DNA of 64,000 nucleotides from Pseudomonas argentinensis (GTDB taxonomy: Bacteria; Pseudomonadota; Gammaproteobacteria; Pseudomonadales; Pseudomonadaceae). The notes below the pieces were generated by a model, which saw only the letters and a program-made list of their open reading frames with translations, made no database searches and was not told the origin of the DNA. This document shows, one piece after another, positions 36,713 through 45,843 of this stretch (positions are counted from its first letter, which is position 1; every line of letters starts with the position of its first letter). Where the stretch lies: positions 4,960,001 through 5,024,000 of the forward strand of contig NZ_CP056087.1 of assembly GCF_001839655.2 (NCBI RefSeq), in the 5' to 3' direction. The position numbers and the translations under genes were made by a program.

Positions 36713-38092
36713 TCACTCGCCCGGCGGCAGATCCTTGGTAAAGGTCTGGTCGTTCTCGCCGCGGAACATCTGCGCGCCGTAGATCAGCGCGCACAGGCCG
36801 ACACCGATGGCGAAGGCCCAGCCAGCACCCTTGATCGCCAGCACCGCGCCGATCACCCCGGCGATGCCCAGGTCGCGCTGGCTGCGCGCTTCCATGATGC
36901 CCAGGCGTACGCTGACGTAGCCCTGGATCAGCAGGGTCAGCGCCAGCGCCACGCCGAGGATCGGCTGCAATAGGGTGACCACTGGCAGCAGCAACAGGCC
37001 GGTGTTGGTGCCCCAGCGGAACGAGCCGACGCCACCGTAGATGGACTTCATCGCCTGGGCGCCGCCCTTGAAGCGCTCGGTGATCACCACCTGCATGGCC
37101 GACCACTGGGGGCCGCACATGGCCACGTCCGGGCCGAGGATGCTCATCAGGGCGTTGCGTCCGCCAAAGATCAGGTGCGAACGGTTGGGGTTGAAGTCGA
37201 CCTTCTCGTCACTGCGGATATGGTCGGCCTCGGAGAGGATCGCCCTGGCGCCCAGCACGTCGCCGAACACCACCAGGTAGGCGGCGAACACGGTGGGAAT
37301 GGCGGTGACGAACATCATCAGCGGCGGCATGCCGAGCCCGAACACGGTGTACTCGTTCCACAGGGTGACGAAGTCCGGCTTGCTGATGCCCCACTCGATG
37401 TTCGGCCACGGCGCCTCGCCGAAGATCGGTGCGACGAACACGGCCAGCAGGATGATCGGGAAGATGCCCAGCTTGGCGAAGTTCCACCAGAAGCGGCTGC
37501 GCTTCTTCAGTTGCTGGAAGTGCAGGGAGAACACCAGGTAGAAGGCGATGCCGACCGCGATGGAAATGGTCCAGGGGAAGGCGTCGAAACGCCCGCCTTC
37601 CTTGAACACGGTGACCACCGCACTGAGGCCGGCGCCCATGATGATGCCGGCCTTGAGCGCTGAGGGCACCAGGGACACCACCTTGCGCGCCATGCCGGTC
37701 ATGCCCAGGCCGATGGAAAATATCCCCAGCATCAACTGGAAGGCGATCAGCGCATGCACCCGCTCCGGTCCCTCAGGGAACTGGCTGCAGTAGGCCATCA
37801 GCAGGGGGATCGCCGGGGTGATCCAGCCCGGCACCACCGGATCGCCCAGCAGGTGGTGGGTCAGGTACAGCAGGCCGTTGAGCATGACCACCGCCAGCGC
37901 TACCTCGAAGGGCATGCCGAGGAATTCGGTCATCAGCGGGATCGCCGCCAGGTCCACCGCGCACATGAGCAGGCCCTGCATGTAGTCGGAGAGCTCGAAG
38001 CGGTAATGAATGAAAGGCAGACGTACCTTGAACGGCCCCAGCGGCCAGTACGGGGCTTCGACGCCCAGGTCTTGTTGATGTGGTTCGGACAT
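36713..38092 (-). CDS. NCS2/SLC23-family permease
   Basis: 459 residues with about 12 hydrophobic helices. Features such as LLGDPVVPGWITPAIPLLMAY, GITMSAG-like LKAGIIMGAGLSAVV and GPDVAMCGPQWSAMQ suggest the nucleobase/ascorbate transporter fold, but this branch is far from characterised purine or uracil permeases. Substrate unknown. It lies downstream of an alcohol dehydrogenase and its sigma-54 activator on the same strand, so uptake of the precursor or of the alcohol substrate is possible. The ATG at 38092 (MSEPHQQDLG) is preferred to an upstream start at 38143. The ribosome site is weak. Confidence 0.75.
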   Translation of the reverse strand: MSEPHQQDLGVEAPYWPLGPFKVRLPFIHYRFELSDYMQGLLMCAVDLAAIPLMTEFLGMPFEVALAVVMLNGLLYLTHHLLGDPVVPGWITPAIPLLMAYCSQFPEGPERVHALIAFQLMLGIFSIGLGMTGMARKVVSLVPSALKAGIIMGAGLSAVVTVFKEGGRFDAFPWTISIAVGIAFYLVFSLHFQQLKKRSRFWWNFAKLGIFPIILLAVFVAPIFGEAPWPNIEWGISKPDFVTLWNEYTVFGLGMPPLMMFVTAIPTVFAAYLVVFGDVLGARAILSEADHIRSDEKVDFNPNRSHLIFGGRNALMSILGPDVAMCGPQWSAMQVVITERFKGGAQAMKSIYGGVGSFRWGTNTGLLLLPVVTLLQPILGVALALTLLIQGYVSVRLGIMEARSQRDLGIAGVIGAVLAIKGAGWAFAIGVGLCALIYGAQMFRGENDQTFTKDLPPGE

Positions 38093-38143
38093 GTGAATCA
38101 CCAATCTTATTAGAGTTGTAAGCAGCGAGCCCCGGACGGGCAT

Positions 38144-38171
38144 CTCTAAAAACTACCTTCGTTGCCATCAC
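38144..38171. repeat. Fragment related to the 139-bp element at 41938
   Basis: CTCTAAAAACTACCTTCGTTG is close to GCTGAAAAACTACCTGCGTTG at the left end of the element in the agt operon. Only one end is preserved here. Confidence 0.5.
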
Positions 38172-38233
38172 GGTACGTTTTTACAGGTGCGCGGACATGG
38201 CCGGGGCTGTTGGTCAGCGGTTGTGAAACGGGA

Positions 38234-39385
38234 TCAGTAGGCGGCGCGGTAGATCTGCTCGATATCGCCGGCGGTCAGGCGCCGCGGGTTGTTGCGCATC
38301 AGGCGGTCGATCTTGCTGGCCTCCTCGGCCATGGCCGGGATGGCGTCCTCGGGCACGTTGAAACTGCGCATGCCCTTGGGAATGTCGACGCTGGCGCACA
38401 GCTCGGCCATGGCCTCGACGGCCAGGTCGGCGGCGGCCTTGTCGCTCAGGCCATGAGTCTGCACTCCCAGGGCGGTGGCGATCTCGGCCATGCGCTCGAT
38501 GCAGGCCAGCTTGTTCCAGGCCATCACGTAGGGCAGCAGCAGGGCGTTGCTGACGCCATGGGCGATGTTGAAGCGCCCGCCCAAAGGGTAGGCCAGGGCG
38601 TGCACGGCGCCGACCCCGGCGTTGCCGAAGGCCATGCCGGCCATCAGGCTGGCGGTGGCCATGTCTTCACGCGCCTTGAGGTCGGCCGGGTTGGCGTAGG
38701 CCTTGGGCAGCGCCTTGGCGATCAGCTTGATGGCGCCGATGGCCAGGGCGTCGGTGATCGGCGAGGCATTCACCGACAGGTAGGATTCCACCGCGTGCAC
38801 CAGGGCATCGACGCCACTGGCAGCGGTCACACTGCGCGGACAGGTCAGGGTCATCACCGGGCTGACCAGGGCCACGTCGGGCAGCAGATGGTCGCTGACG
38901 ATGCCCTTTTTCAGCTGCGCCTGCTTGTCCGAGAGGATCGACACGTTGGTCACTTCCGAGCCGGTGCCGGCGGTGGTCGGGATGGCGATCAACGGCGGGC
39001 CCTTACGCTTGATCTGATCGACGCCGAACAGCTCTTCCAGCGCACCGTCATGACCGACGTAGCCGGCCACCGCCTTGGCGATGTCGATGGCGCTGCCGCC
39101 ACCGACGCCGATCAGGCCATCATGGCCGCCGTCGCGATAGACCTTGGCGCAAGCCTCGACGATGGCGATCTCCGGCTCCGGCTCCACCCCATCGAAAATG
39201 CCGTAGGCACGCTCGCCAAGCTGCTCGAGCACGTGATCCACGGTGCCGGACTGGATCAGGATGGCGTCGGTGACGATCAGCGGGTTGTGGACCTCAAGGC
39301 GGGACAGCTCGTGTGCCAGTTGCTCCACGGCGCCTTGGCCGGTGAGCAGCTTGTTGGCGATCTTGAAGGCAGCGATACTCATCAT
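38234..39385 (-). CDS. Iron-containing (group III) alcohol dehydrogenase
   Basis: 383 residues. NAD-binding GVGGGSAIDIAKA and IAIPTTAGTGSEVTNVS, with metal ligands in the DALVHAVESYLS, GAVHALAYPLGGRFNIAHG region. Similar in length to ErcA-type dehydrogenases of pseudomonads, but the substrate is not readable. Start at 39385 (or 39382) is chosen because a sigma-54 promoter at 39435-39451 would put the transcript start near 39424, excluding the far upstream in-frame start. Preceded by the sigma-54 activator gene, which likely controls it. Confidence 0.88.
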   Translation of the reverse strand: MMSIAAFKIANKLLTGQGAVEQLAHELSRLEVHNPLIVTDAILIQSGTVDHVLEQLGERAYGIFDGVEPEPEIAIVEACAKVYRDGGHDGLIGVGGGSAIDIAKAVAGYVGHDGALEELFGVDQIKRKGPPLIAIPTTAGTGSEVTNVSILSDKQAQLKKGIVSDHLLPDVALVSPVMTLTCPRSVTAASGVDALVHAVESYLSVNASPITDALAIGAIKLIAKALPKAYANPADLKAREDMATASLMAGMAFGNAGVGAVHALAYPLGGRFNIAHGVSNALLLPYVMAWNKLACIERMAEIATALGVQTHGLSDKAAADLAVEAMAELCASVDIPKGMRSFNVPEDAIPAMAEEASKIDRLMRNNPRRLTAGDIEQIYRAAY

Positions 39386-39434
39386 CAGGGCCCTTTTATG
39401 CATTGTAAAAACTGGACGGGTTCGGGCCTGTCTT

Positions 39435-39451
39435 AGCGAGTCCTGTGCCAG
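39435..39451 (-). promoter_or_regulatory. Sigma-54 (-24/-12) promoter of the dehydrogenase
   Basis: CTGGCACAGGACTCGCT matches the consensus YTGGCACGNNNNTTGCW at 15 of 17 positions, including the invariant GG (-24) and GC (-12) at exact spacing. Confidence 0.82.
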
Positions 39452-39521
39452 TTGAACGAAACCCTTGCGGTACAAGGGCTGCGTCGATCCGACACAGGTG
39501 TGGAGCGGTCAGCTGCGAACA

Positions 39522-39558
39522 GGAAATGGATCAGAAAAGCCTGTTTGATCCATTTTCC
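39522..39558. promoter_or_regulatory. Inverted repeat, probable upstream activating site
   Basis: GGAAATGGATCA (39522-39533) and TTGATCCATTTTCC (39545-39558) are facing arms lying about 75-110 bases before the -24 element. Position and symmetry suit binding of the adjacent sigma-54 activator. Confidence 0.7.
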
Positions 39559-39560
39559 AA

Positions 39561-40928
39561 TCAGCCCTGCTCCCAGCGCTTCATCTTCTGCACCAGGGTC
39601 GCCTGGCTGAGGCCGAGGGCCTTGGCGGCCGCGCGGGTGGTCTTGTGCTGCACCAGGGCGTTGCGGATCAGCCGCCGCTCGAGCTGCTCGACCTGCTTGC
39701 GCAGCGGCAGGCTTTCACTGCCCGCATCCGACGCAGACAGGCGCATCTCCTCGGGCAGGTCGAACAGTTCCACGGCCTCGCCGCTACAGGTGACCACCAG
39801 CCGCTCGACCAGGTTGATCAGCTCGCGGATATTGCCGGGCCAGGGGTAATCGGTGAGTGCATCGAGGGCTTCCAGCTCCCAGGTCAGTTCCCGCCCGTAG
39901 CGAGCGTTGAACTCGGCCAGGTAGAAATCGAGCAGCGGCTGGATCTCGTCCGGCCGCTCGCGCAGCGCGGGGATATGGATCGGCACCACGTTGAGACGGT
40001 AATAGAGGTCGGCGCGAAAGCGCCCCTCGGCGACCATCTGGCGCAGGTCGTGGTGAGTGGCGGTGATGATGCGCACATCCACTTCCTTGAGCTCCAGGCC
40101 GCCCACGGGAATGAAGCGACTCTCCTCGATCACCTTGAGCAGCTTGACCTGCAGAGGCAACGGCAGGTCGCCGATCTCGTCGAGAAACACCGTGCCGTGG
40201 TGGGCGAGCTCCAGCAGGCCGCGCTTGCCCTTGCTGCCGGCGCCGGTAAAGGCGCCCGCCACGTAGCCGAACAGCTCGGCCTCGATCAGGTTCTCCGGCA
40301 GTGCGCCGCAGTTGAGCGCCAGGAACGGCTGGGCCGCGCGCGGGCTGCGCTTGTGGATGTACTGGGCGATCAGCGTCTTGCCGACGCCGGTTTCGCCCTG
40401 CAGCAGCACCTTCACGTCACTGGCGGCCACCTGCCGGGCCTGGGCGAAGATGCGCCCGGAGGCCGGGTGATTGGCCACCGGCGAGGCATGGAGCAGGTCA
40501 CCGCGCTGGCCGGCGTGCAGTTTCGCGGTGCTGCTGCGCAGCTCCTTGAGTTGCTGCAGCTCGTCACGCTCGTGCTTGATGCGCAACAGCTCGGTCATGT
40601 CGCGCACCGTGCTGACCACGTAGCGCACCTGGCCGGCGCTATCGAGAATCGGCGTGCCACTGACCAGCAGGCGCTTGCCCTGGCTGACGCTCTGCATCAG
40701 CGACAGCGCCCTGCCCTCCTTGAGCACCCGCAACGAAACCGACTGGGAGATCACCCCCTGCTCGACCAGTGCCTGCATGTGCTGGCCGACCACATCCTCG
40801 CTGCGCAGGCCGGTCAGCCTTTCGTAAGCGCCGTTGACCTTGAGGGTAATGCCATCGGCGTCGGTGATATAGACGCCGTCATGCAGCGCATCGAGCAACT
40901 CGCAAAAACTGGGGTCGTCGAAATCCAT
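39561..40928 (-). CDS. PAS-domain sigma-54-dependent activator
   Basis: 455 residues. N-terminal PAS domain (about 8-115: LHDGVYITDADGITLKVNGAYERLTG), central AAA+ domain with Walker A GETGVGKT (178-185), the sigma-54 contact loop GAFTGA (225-230), Walker B TVFLDEIGDLP and arginine-finger region FRADLYYRLNV, then a C-terminal Fis-type HTH (TRAAAKALGLSQATLVQKM). Start MDFDDPSF at 40928. The gene ends two bases before a palindrome and 110 bases before a sigma-54 promoter, so its target is probably the dehydrogenase. The PAS ligand is unknown. Confidence 0.92.
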   Translation of the reverse strand: MDFDDPSFCELLDALHDGVYITDADGITLKVNGAYERLTGLRSEDVVGQHMQALVEQGVISQSVSLRVLKEGRALSLMQSVSQGKRLLVSGTPILDSAGQVRYVVSTVRDMTELLRIKHERDELQQLKELRSSTAKLHAGQRGDLLHASPVANHPASGRIFAQARQVAASDVKVLLQGETGVGKTLIAQYIHKRSPRAAQPFLALNCGALPENLIEAELFGYVAGAFTGAGSKGKRGLLELAHHGTVFLDEIGDLPLPLQVKLLKVIEESRFIPVGGLELKEVDVRIITATHHDLRQMVAEGRFRADLYYRLNVVPIHIPALRERPDEIQPLLDFYLAEFNARYGRELTWELEALDALTDYPWPGNIRELINLVERLVVTCSGEAVELFDLPEEMRLSASDAGSESLPLRKQVEQLERRLIRNALVQHKTTRAAAKALGLSQATLVQKMKRWEQG

Positions 40929-41032
40929 GAGCTTTCCAGGTACGGGCAGAAGACCTGGCAGTGTACTCGCAGACGCGAGAGGCATAACAAAGGGCGGGCA
41001 GCGAGTCGGGTCATCGCCGGCAATGACGGCGA

Positions 41033-41068
41033 TAAAAAACCGCCGCAACCCGAGGGGCGGCGGCGGTT
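41033..41068 (-). terminator. Terminator of the agt-like operon
   Basis: On the minus strand AACCGCCGC, a 13-base loop and GCGGCGGTT are followed by TTTTATC, 22 bases after the agtD-like stop. Confidence 0.88.
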
Positions 41069-41089
41069 ACGGCTACGCCGTGAAAGCGC

Positions 41090-41917
41090 TTATTCGTTGA
41101 CCTGGGTACGCAGCTTCTCGCTGCGCCCGCGCAGCCATTCCAGAGTCAGCAGTAGCAGGATCGAGAAGCCGATCAACAGGGTCGCCGCAGCGGCGATGGT
41201 GGGGCTGAGATTCTCGCGGATGCCGCTGAACATCTGCCGCGGCAAGGTGACCTGCTCCGGGCCGGCGAGGAACAGGGTCACCACCACCTCATCGAACGAG
41301 GTGGCGAAGGCGAACAGTGCGCCGGAGATCACGCCCGGCGCGATCAGCGGCAGGGTCACCCGGCGGAACGCGGTAATCGGCGAGGCGCCGAGGCTGGCTG
41401 CGGCGCGCACCAGGTTGTAGTTGAAGCCCTGCAGGGTCGCCGACACGGTGATGATCACGAAGGGCACGCCCAGCACCGCGTGTACCACGATCAGCGACAG
41501 GTAGCCGTTGGCCAGGCCCAGCGGCGCGAAGAACAGGTAGCTGGCAACGCCGACGATCACCACCGGCACCACCATGGGCGAGATCAGCAGGCTCATCACC
41601 AGCGCCTTGCCGCGAAACTCCGAGCGGGTCAGGCCAATGGCCGCCAGGGTGCCGAGGATCATCGCCAGCACGGTCGCCGCCGGGGCGATGATCATGCTGT
41701 TCTTCAGCGCGCGCATCCAACCGGCGGAGCCGAAGAAGTCCTCGTACCAGCGCAGCGAGAACCCTTGCATCGGGTAGATCAGGAAGGTGCCGGAGTTGAA
41801 CGACAGCGGCACGATGACCAGGATCGGCAGCACCAGAAACAGCAGCACCAGGCCGCAGAGCAGGCGCAGGCCGTAGTACCAGGCGCGCTCGACGGGAGAC
41901 ATATAGGGACTCAACAT
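41090..41917 (-). CDS. agtD: ABC transporter permease (AgtD-like)
   Basis: 275 residues, about six membrane helices, with the EAA loop (AAASLGASPITAFRRVTLPLIAPGV) that docks on the ATPase. Belongs to the PotC-type polyamine/opine permease group. GGAG lies 8 bases before the ATG. By position and context it is the second permease of the system known in P. aeruginosa as AgtABCD, which imports 4-aminobutyrate and 5-aminovalerate; the substrate here is inferred from that synteny. Confidence 0.85.
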   Translation of the reverse strand: MLSPYMSPVERAWYYGLRLLCGLVLLFLVLPILVIVPLSFNSGTFLIYPMQGFSLRWYEDFFGSAGWMRALKNSMIIAPAATVLAMILGTLAAIGLTRSEFRGKALVMSLLISPMVVPVVIVGVASYLFFAPLGLANGYLSLIVVHAVLGVPFVIITVSATLQGFNYNLVRAAASLGASPITAFRRVTLPLIAPGVISGALFAFATSFDEVVVTLFLAGPEQVTLPRQMFSGIRENLSPTIAAAATLLIGFSILLLLTLEWLRGRSEKLRTQVNE

Positions 41918-41937
41918 TTCTCAATCTCCTTCCGTAA

Positions 41938-42076
41938 GCAGGTCGCTGAAAAACTACCTGCGTTGCCGCTACTTCGTTGAACCATCCTCAAAATGCTCAT
42001 GTACAAAAGTACACTCAGCTTTTTCGTCTGGTTCGCCTCGTAGCGGCTGCCTCGCTAACGTTTTTCAATCGCCTGC
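41938..42076. mobile_element. MITE-like element inside the agt operon
   Basis: A 139-bp segment whose ends GCAGGTCGCTGAAAAAC and GTTTTTCAATCGCCTGC are inverted repeats with 3 mismatches in 17. It contains an inner dyad around CATGTAC-AAAA-GTACA. It fills the gap between agtC and agtD, and the last base of the agtC stop codon falls in the repeat end. No ORF. A related fragment is at 38144-38171. Confidence 0.7.
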
Positions 42077-43323
42077 TAACCCAGACGCAACCGACCCGCA
42101 CCCACCAACCAGCTGTACACCACATAGAGCAGCAGCGTGGCGACCAGCAGCAAGCCGCCCAGCGCAGTGGCCATGCCCCAGTTGATGGTGGTGTTGGTGT
42201 AGAAGGCGACGAAGTAGCTGACCATCTGGTCGCTCGGGCTGCCGAGCAGCGCCGGCGTGATGTAGTAGCCGATGGACAGGATGAACACCAGCAGGCAACC
42301 GGCGCCGACGCCGGCCAGGGTCTGCGGGAAATACACCCGCCAGAAGCTGGCGAACGGGTGGCAGCCCAGGGAGATCGCGGCGCGCATATAGGTCGGCGAG
42401 ATGCCCTTCATGACGCTGTAGATCGGCAGGATCATGAATGGCAGCATGATGTGCACCATGGAGATGTATACGCCGGTGCGGTTGAACACCAGTTCCAGCG
42501 GCTGGTCGATGACGCCGATCTTGATCAGCGCCGAGTTGATCAGCCCGCCCGACTGCAGCAGTACGATCCAGGCCGCCACACGCACCAGGATCGAGGTCCA
42601 GAACGGCAGCAGCACCATGATCATCAGCAGGTTGCCCTGGCGGGTCGGCAGGTTGGCCAGCAGATACGCCAGCGGATAGGCCAGCGCCAGGCAGATGGCG
42701 GTGATCACCGCGCCCATCCAGAAGGTGCGGGCGAAGATGTCGAGATAAATGGCCTGGTCCGGGGTGGTCTTGACCACAGCGCCGGCGTCGTCAACACGAT
42801 GATCCAGGGCGGCGAGCAGGTAGTAGGACGTCCAGGAACTGCTGTTGCGGCGAATCACCTGCCAGTAAGCCGGGTCGCCCCAACGCTCGTCGAAGGACTC
42901 CAGCGCCTCCTTGTAAGAGGCAGGTTCGGCCTCGAACGGCAGCGCGCGGCCGGTCTTGGCCAGCAGGCTGCGGTAGCCGGCCAGCTCCATGTTCAGGCGC
43001 TTGGACAGGTCGCCCAGCTTCTGCTGTTCACGGGCGTCGGCCAGGTCCAGGGCCAGCGCCTTGTAGACGGGTTCTTCGGGCAGGCCGCGGCCGTCCCAGC
43101 TGTCGATGGCCTCGACGGTGCGCGGCAGCGAGCCGACCACGTCCGGGTTATCCACGCTGCGGTTGAGCAGCGCCACGATCGGCACCAGAAAGGTGAACAC
43201 GAGAAACAGCACCAGCGGCAGGATCAGGGCCTGGGATTTCAGGCGATTCATCCGCTCGGCGCGCGCCAGGCGCTGCTTGAGCGTGGGGCCGGCGACCTCG
43301 GCATTGGGCACTGCTAGGGCCAT
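42076..43323 (-). CDS. agtC: ABC transporter permease (AgtC-like)
   Basis: 415 residues, longer than typical PotB permeases because of a large region (about 55-185) between helix 1 and the core, perhaps periplasmic (NRSVDNPDVVGSLPRTVEAIDSW onward). The C-terminal half has five helices and the EAA loop (RAAISLGCHPFASFWRVYFPQTL). GGAG 8 bases before the ATG. Pairs with AgtD-like to form the channel. Confidence 0.87.
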   Translation of the reverse strand: MALAVPNAEVAGPTLKQRLARAERMNRLKSQALILPLVLFLVFTFLVPIVALLNRSVDNPDVVGSLPRTVEAIDSWDGRGLPEEPVYKALALDLADAREQQKLGDLSKRLNMELAGYRSLLAKTGRALPFEAEPASYKEALESFDERWGDPAYWQVIRRNSSSWTSYYLLAALDHRVDDAGAVVKTTPDQAIYLDIFARTFWMGAVITAICLALAYPLAYLLANLPTRQGNLLMIMVLLPFWTSILVRVAAWIVLLQSGGLINSALIKIGVIDQPLELVFNRTGVYISMVHIMLPFMILPIYSVMKGISPTYMRAAISLGCHPFASFWRVYFPQTLAGVGAGCLLVFILSIGYYITPALLGSPSDQMVSYFVAFYTNTTINWGMATALGGLLLVATLLLYVVYSWLVGAGRLRLG

Positions 43324-43437
43324 GGGGATAACTCCGGTGAAACAGATAAGGAATTCGGGGTACAGCCAGAGCGCCCATCACAGGCGCTCCTTGCAGCGTC
43401 TGAAAGCAGGTGCTTTCAGGCTTATTACGCCGAGCCG

Positions 43438-44472
43438 TTACTTGGCAGCCCAAGAGTTGAAACGCTGCTCCAGTACTTCGCCGAAGTCGGCCCAGAAGGC
43501 CACGTCCATGGCCACCTGATTGGCGATGTTCTGCGGGGCAGTGGGCAGGTCGGCAGCGACCTTGGCGTCGAGCAGGTCGACGGCTTTCGGGTTCACCGGG
43601 CCGTAGGCGATGTTTTCGGAATAGGTTTTCTGGTTTTCTGCCTGCAGGGTGAAGGCGATGAACTTCATGGCCTCATCCTTGTTCTTGGCGCCCTTGGGGA
43701 TGGCCCAGGCGTCGAAGTCGTAGATGCCACCGTCCCACACCACTTTCAGGCTGCTGCCCTCCTTCTGGGTGGCGGCAATGCGGCCGTTGTAGGCCGAGCT
43801 CATGACCACGTCACCGGAGGCGAGGTACTGCGGCGGCTGGGCGCCGGCTTCCCACCACTGGATGTACGGCTTGAGTTCGTCGAGTTTCTTGAAGGCGCGC
43901 TCCTGGCCGTCCTTGCTCGCCAGCACCTTGTAGACGTCCGCAGGCTTGACGCCGTCGGCCATCAGGGCGAACTCGAGGGTGTACTTGGCGCCCTTGCGCA
44001 GGCCGCGCTTGCCCGGGAATTTCTTCACGTCCCAGAAATCCGCCCAGCCGGTCGGCGCGGTGCTCAGCTTGTCGGCGTTGTAGGCCATGACAGTGGACCA
44101 GACGAAGAAGCCGACGCCGCACATCGAGGCGGCGCCCGGTACCAGGGCACTCTTGTCACCGACTACGGCGTAGTCGATCTCTTCGAACAGGTCTTCGTCG
44201 CAACCACGGGCCAGCTCGGGGGACTCCACCTCGACCAGGTCCCAGGACACGCTGTTGGTGTCGACCATGGCTTTGACCTTGGCCATTTCACCGTTGTACT
44301 CGCCGGCGATGATCCTGCCGTTACCGGCCGCTTCCCACGGCTGGTAGTAGGCCTTGACCTGGGCATCTTTGTTGGCGCCACCGAAGTTGATGACGGTGAG
44401 GTCTGCAGCCTGAACCTGTGCAGCGCAAACCAGGCCCAGTGTCAGCGCGGAAAGGGAGAATAGCTTCGACAT
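43438..44472 (-). CDS. agtB: ABC transporter substrate-binding protein (AgtB-like)
   Basis: 344 residues with a clear signal peptide (MSKLFSLSALTLGLVCAAQVQA, cleavage about residue 22). The mature part begins ADLTVINFGGANKDAQVKAYYQPWE, typical of PotD/PotF-type solute-binding proteins. Start at 44472 gives a normal signal sequence; the in-frame extension to 44520 overlaps agtA and is rejected. Delivers the substrate (4-aminobutyrate/5-aminovalerate by synteny) to the permeases. Confidence 0.88.
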   Translation of the reverse strand: MSKLFSLSALTLGLVCAAQVQAADLTVINFGGANKDAQVKAYYQPWEAAGNGRIIAGEYNGEMAKVKAMVDTNSVSWDLVEVESPELARGCDEDLFEEIDYAVVGDKSALVPGAASMCGVGFFVWSTVMAYNADKLSTAPTGWADFWDVKKFPGKRGLRKGAKYTLEFALMADGVKPADVYKVLASKDGQERAFKKLDELKPYIQWWEAGAQPPQYLASGDVVMSSAYNGRIAATQKEGSSLKVVWDGGIYDFDAWAIPKGAKNKDEAMKFIAFTLQAENQKTYSENIAYGPVNPKAVDLLDAKVAADLPTAPQNIANQVAMDVAFWADFGEVLEQRFNSWAAK

Positions 44473-44516
44473 TTTTATGTTGGCTCCAAGTGCTGTGGTA
44501 AAGCGCAAAACGCCGA

Positions 44517-45626
44517 TCATTCCGCCGACAGCGGATCGAGGGCGCGAACGTGCTCGACCTGCCAGCCGAGCGGGATCACATCACCGACCGCGAGCGCGGG
44601 GTCGAGCTCGGCGATCGGTTGCTTGACGAAGAAGTCGGTCTTGCCACAGACCTCCAGGCGCACGCGCACGTGGTCGCCCAGGTAGATGAATTCCGAAACG
44701 CGCCCGGAAAAGCGGTTGTCGCAGCCCTCGGCCGCGGCATTCAGACGAATGCGCTCCGGGCGGATCGACAGGCTGACCGCATCGCCCGGCTGGCCGACAT
44801 TGACGGCCAGGGCCTGGACCTTCTCGCCACGCGCCAGCTGCACGGTGCAGGTGTCGCCTGCGCGCTCGACCAGCTCGCCGGCGAAGCGGTTGTTCTCGCC
44901 GATGAACTGGGCCACGAAGGTGTTGCGCGGCGACTCGTAGAGTTCCCGCGGCGGTGCGATCTGCTGGATCTCGCCCTGGTGGAACACGGCGACGCGATCG
45001 GACATGGTCAGCGCCTCGCTCTGGTCGTGGGTCACGTAGACCACGGTCACGCCCAGGCGCTGGTGGATGTGCTTGATCTCCATCTGCATGTGCTCGCGCA
45101 ATTGCTTGTCGAGCGCACCCAGCGGCTCGTCCATCAGTACCAGTTGCGGCTCGAACACCAGGGCGCGAGCCAGCGCCACGCGCTGCTGCTGGCCGCCGGA
45201 GAGCTGCGCCGGGTAGCGGCCGGCGAAGGCGTCCAGCTGCACCATGGACAGCGAGCGTTTGACCTTCTCGCCCACGTCGGCCTTGCTCATGCCGCGCACG
45301 CTGAGCGGGAAGGCCAGGTTCTCGGCCACGGTCATGTGCGGGAACAGCGCATAGTTCTGGAACACCATGCCGATGTCGCGCTTGTGCGGCGGTACGTTGT
45401 TCAGGCGCTTGCCGGCCAGGGTGATCTCACCGGCGGTGGGCGTCTCGAAGCCGGCCAGCATCATCAGGCTGGTGGTCTTGCCGGAGCCGGAGGGCCCGAG
45501 CAGGGTCAGGAACTCGCCCTTGCGAATATCCAGGTTGAGATCTTTGACGATCAGGTTCTCGCCGTCGTAGCTCTTTTGCACGCCACGAAAGCTGACCAGG
45601 ATGTCGCTCGAAGAAGTGTCGCCCAT
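44517..45626 (-). CDS. agtA: ABC transporter ATP-binding protein (AgtA-like)
   Basis: 369 residues. Walker A GPSGSGKTT, Q-loop VFQNYALFPHMTV, signature LSGGQQQRVALARAL, Walker B LVLMDEPLGALD and switch His in VTHDQSEAL. A C-terminal TOBE domain (about 285-355: IRPERIRLN, RVSEFIYLGDHVRVRL) is typical of PotA-type polyamine ATPases. First gene of the agtABCD-like operon; agtR-agtS lie upstream on the same strand. Confidence 0.92.
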   Translation of the reverse strand: MGDTSSSDILVSFRGVQKSYDGENLIVKDLNLDIRKGEFLTLLGPSGSGKTTSLMMLAGFETPTAGEITLAGKRLNNVPPHKRDIGMVFQNYALFPHMTVAENLAFPLSVRGMSKADVGEKVKRSLSMVQLDAFAGRYPAQLSGGQQQRVALARALVFEPQLVLMDEPLGALDKQLREHMQMEIKHIHQRLGVTVVYVTHDQSEALTMSDRVAVFHQGEIQQIAPPRELYESPRNTFVAQFIGENNRFAGELVERAGDTCTVQLARGEKVQALAVNVGQPGDAVSLSIRPERIRLNAAAEGCDNRFSGRVSEFIYLGDHVRVRLEVCGKTDFFVKQPIAELDPALAVGDVIPLGWQVEHVRALDPLSAE

Positions 45627-45843
45627 CACCGCACCTGCCTGTTGTTCTACCGTGAGCCAAGACTAGAACCGGCATTGGAGGATGAAAATCGGGCGTAATG
45701 ACACTTTGCTATAAGGCAGGCGGAAAGGTGCTTGTAGGGCGATCCCTACAGCGATGTCGCGTTTGGATAAGTATCGGCGTGACGATGACGACGCCATGCT
45801 GCGTCGCGCGGCAGATGATGTCGCGGATGGATACGTGGCGCGA

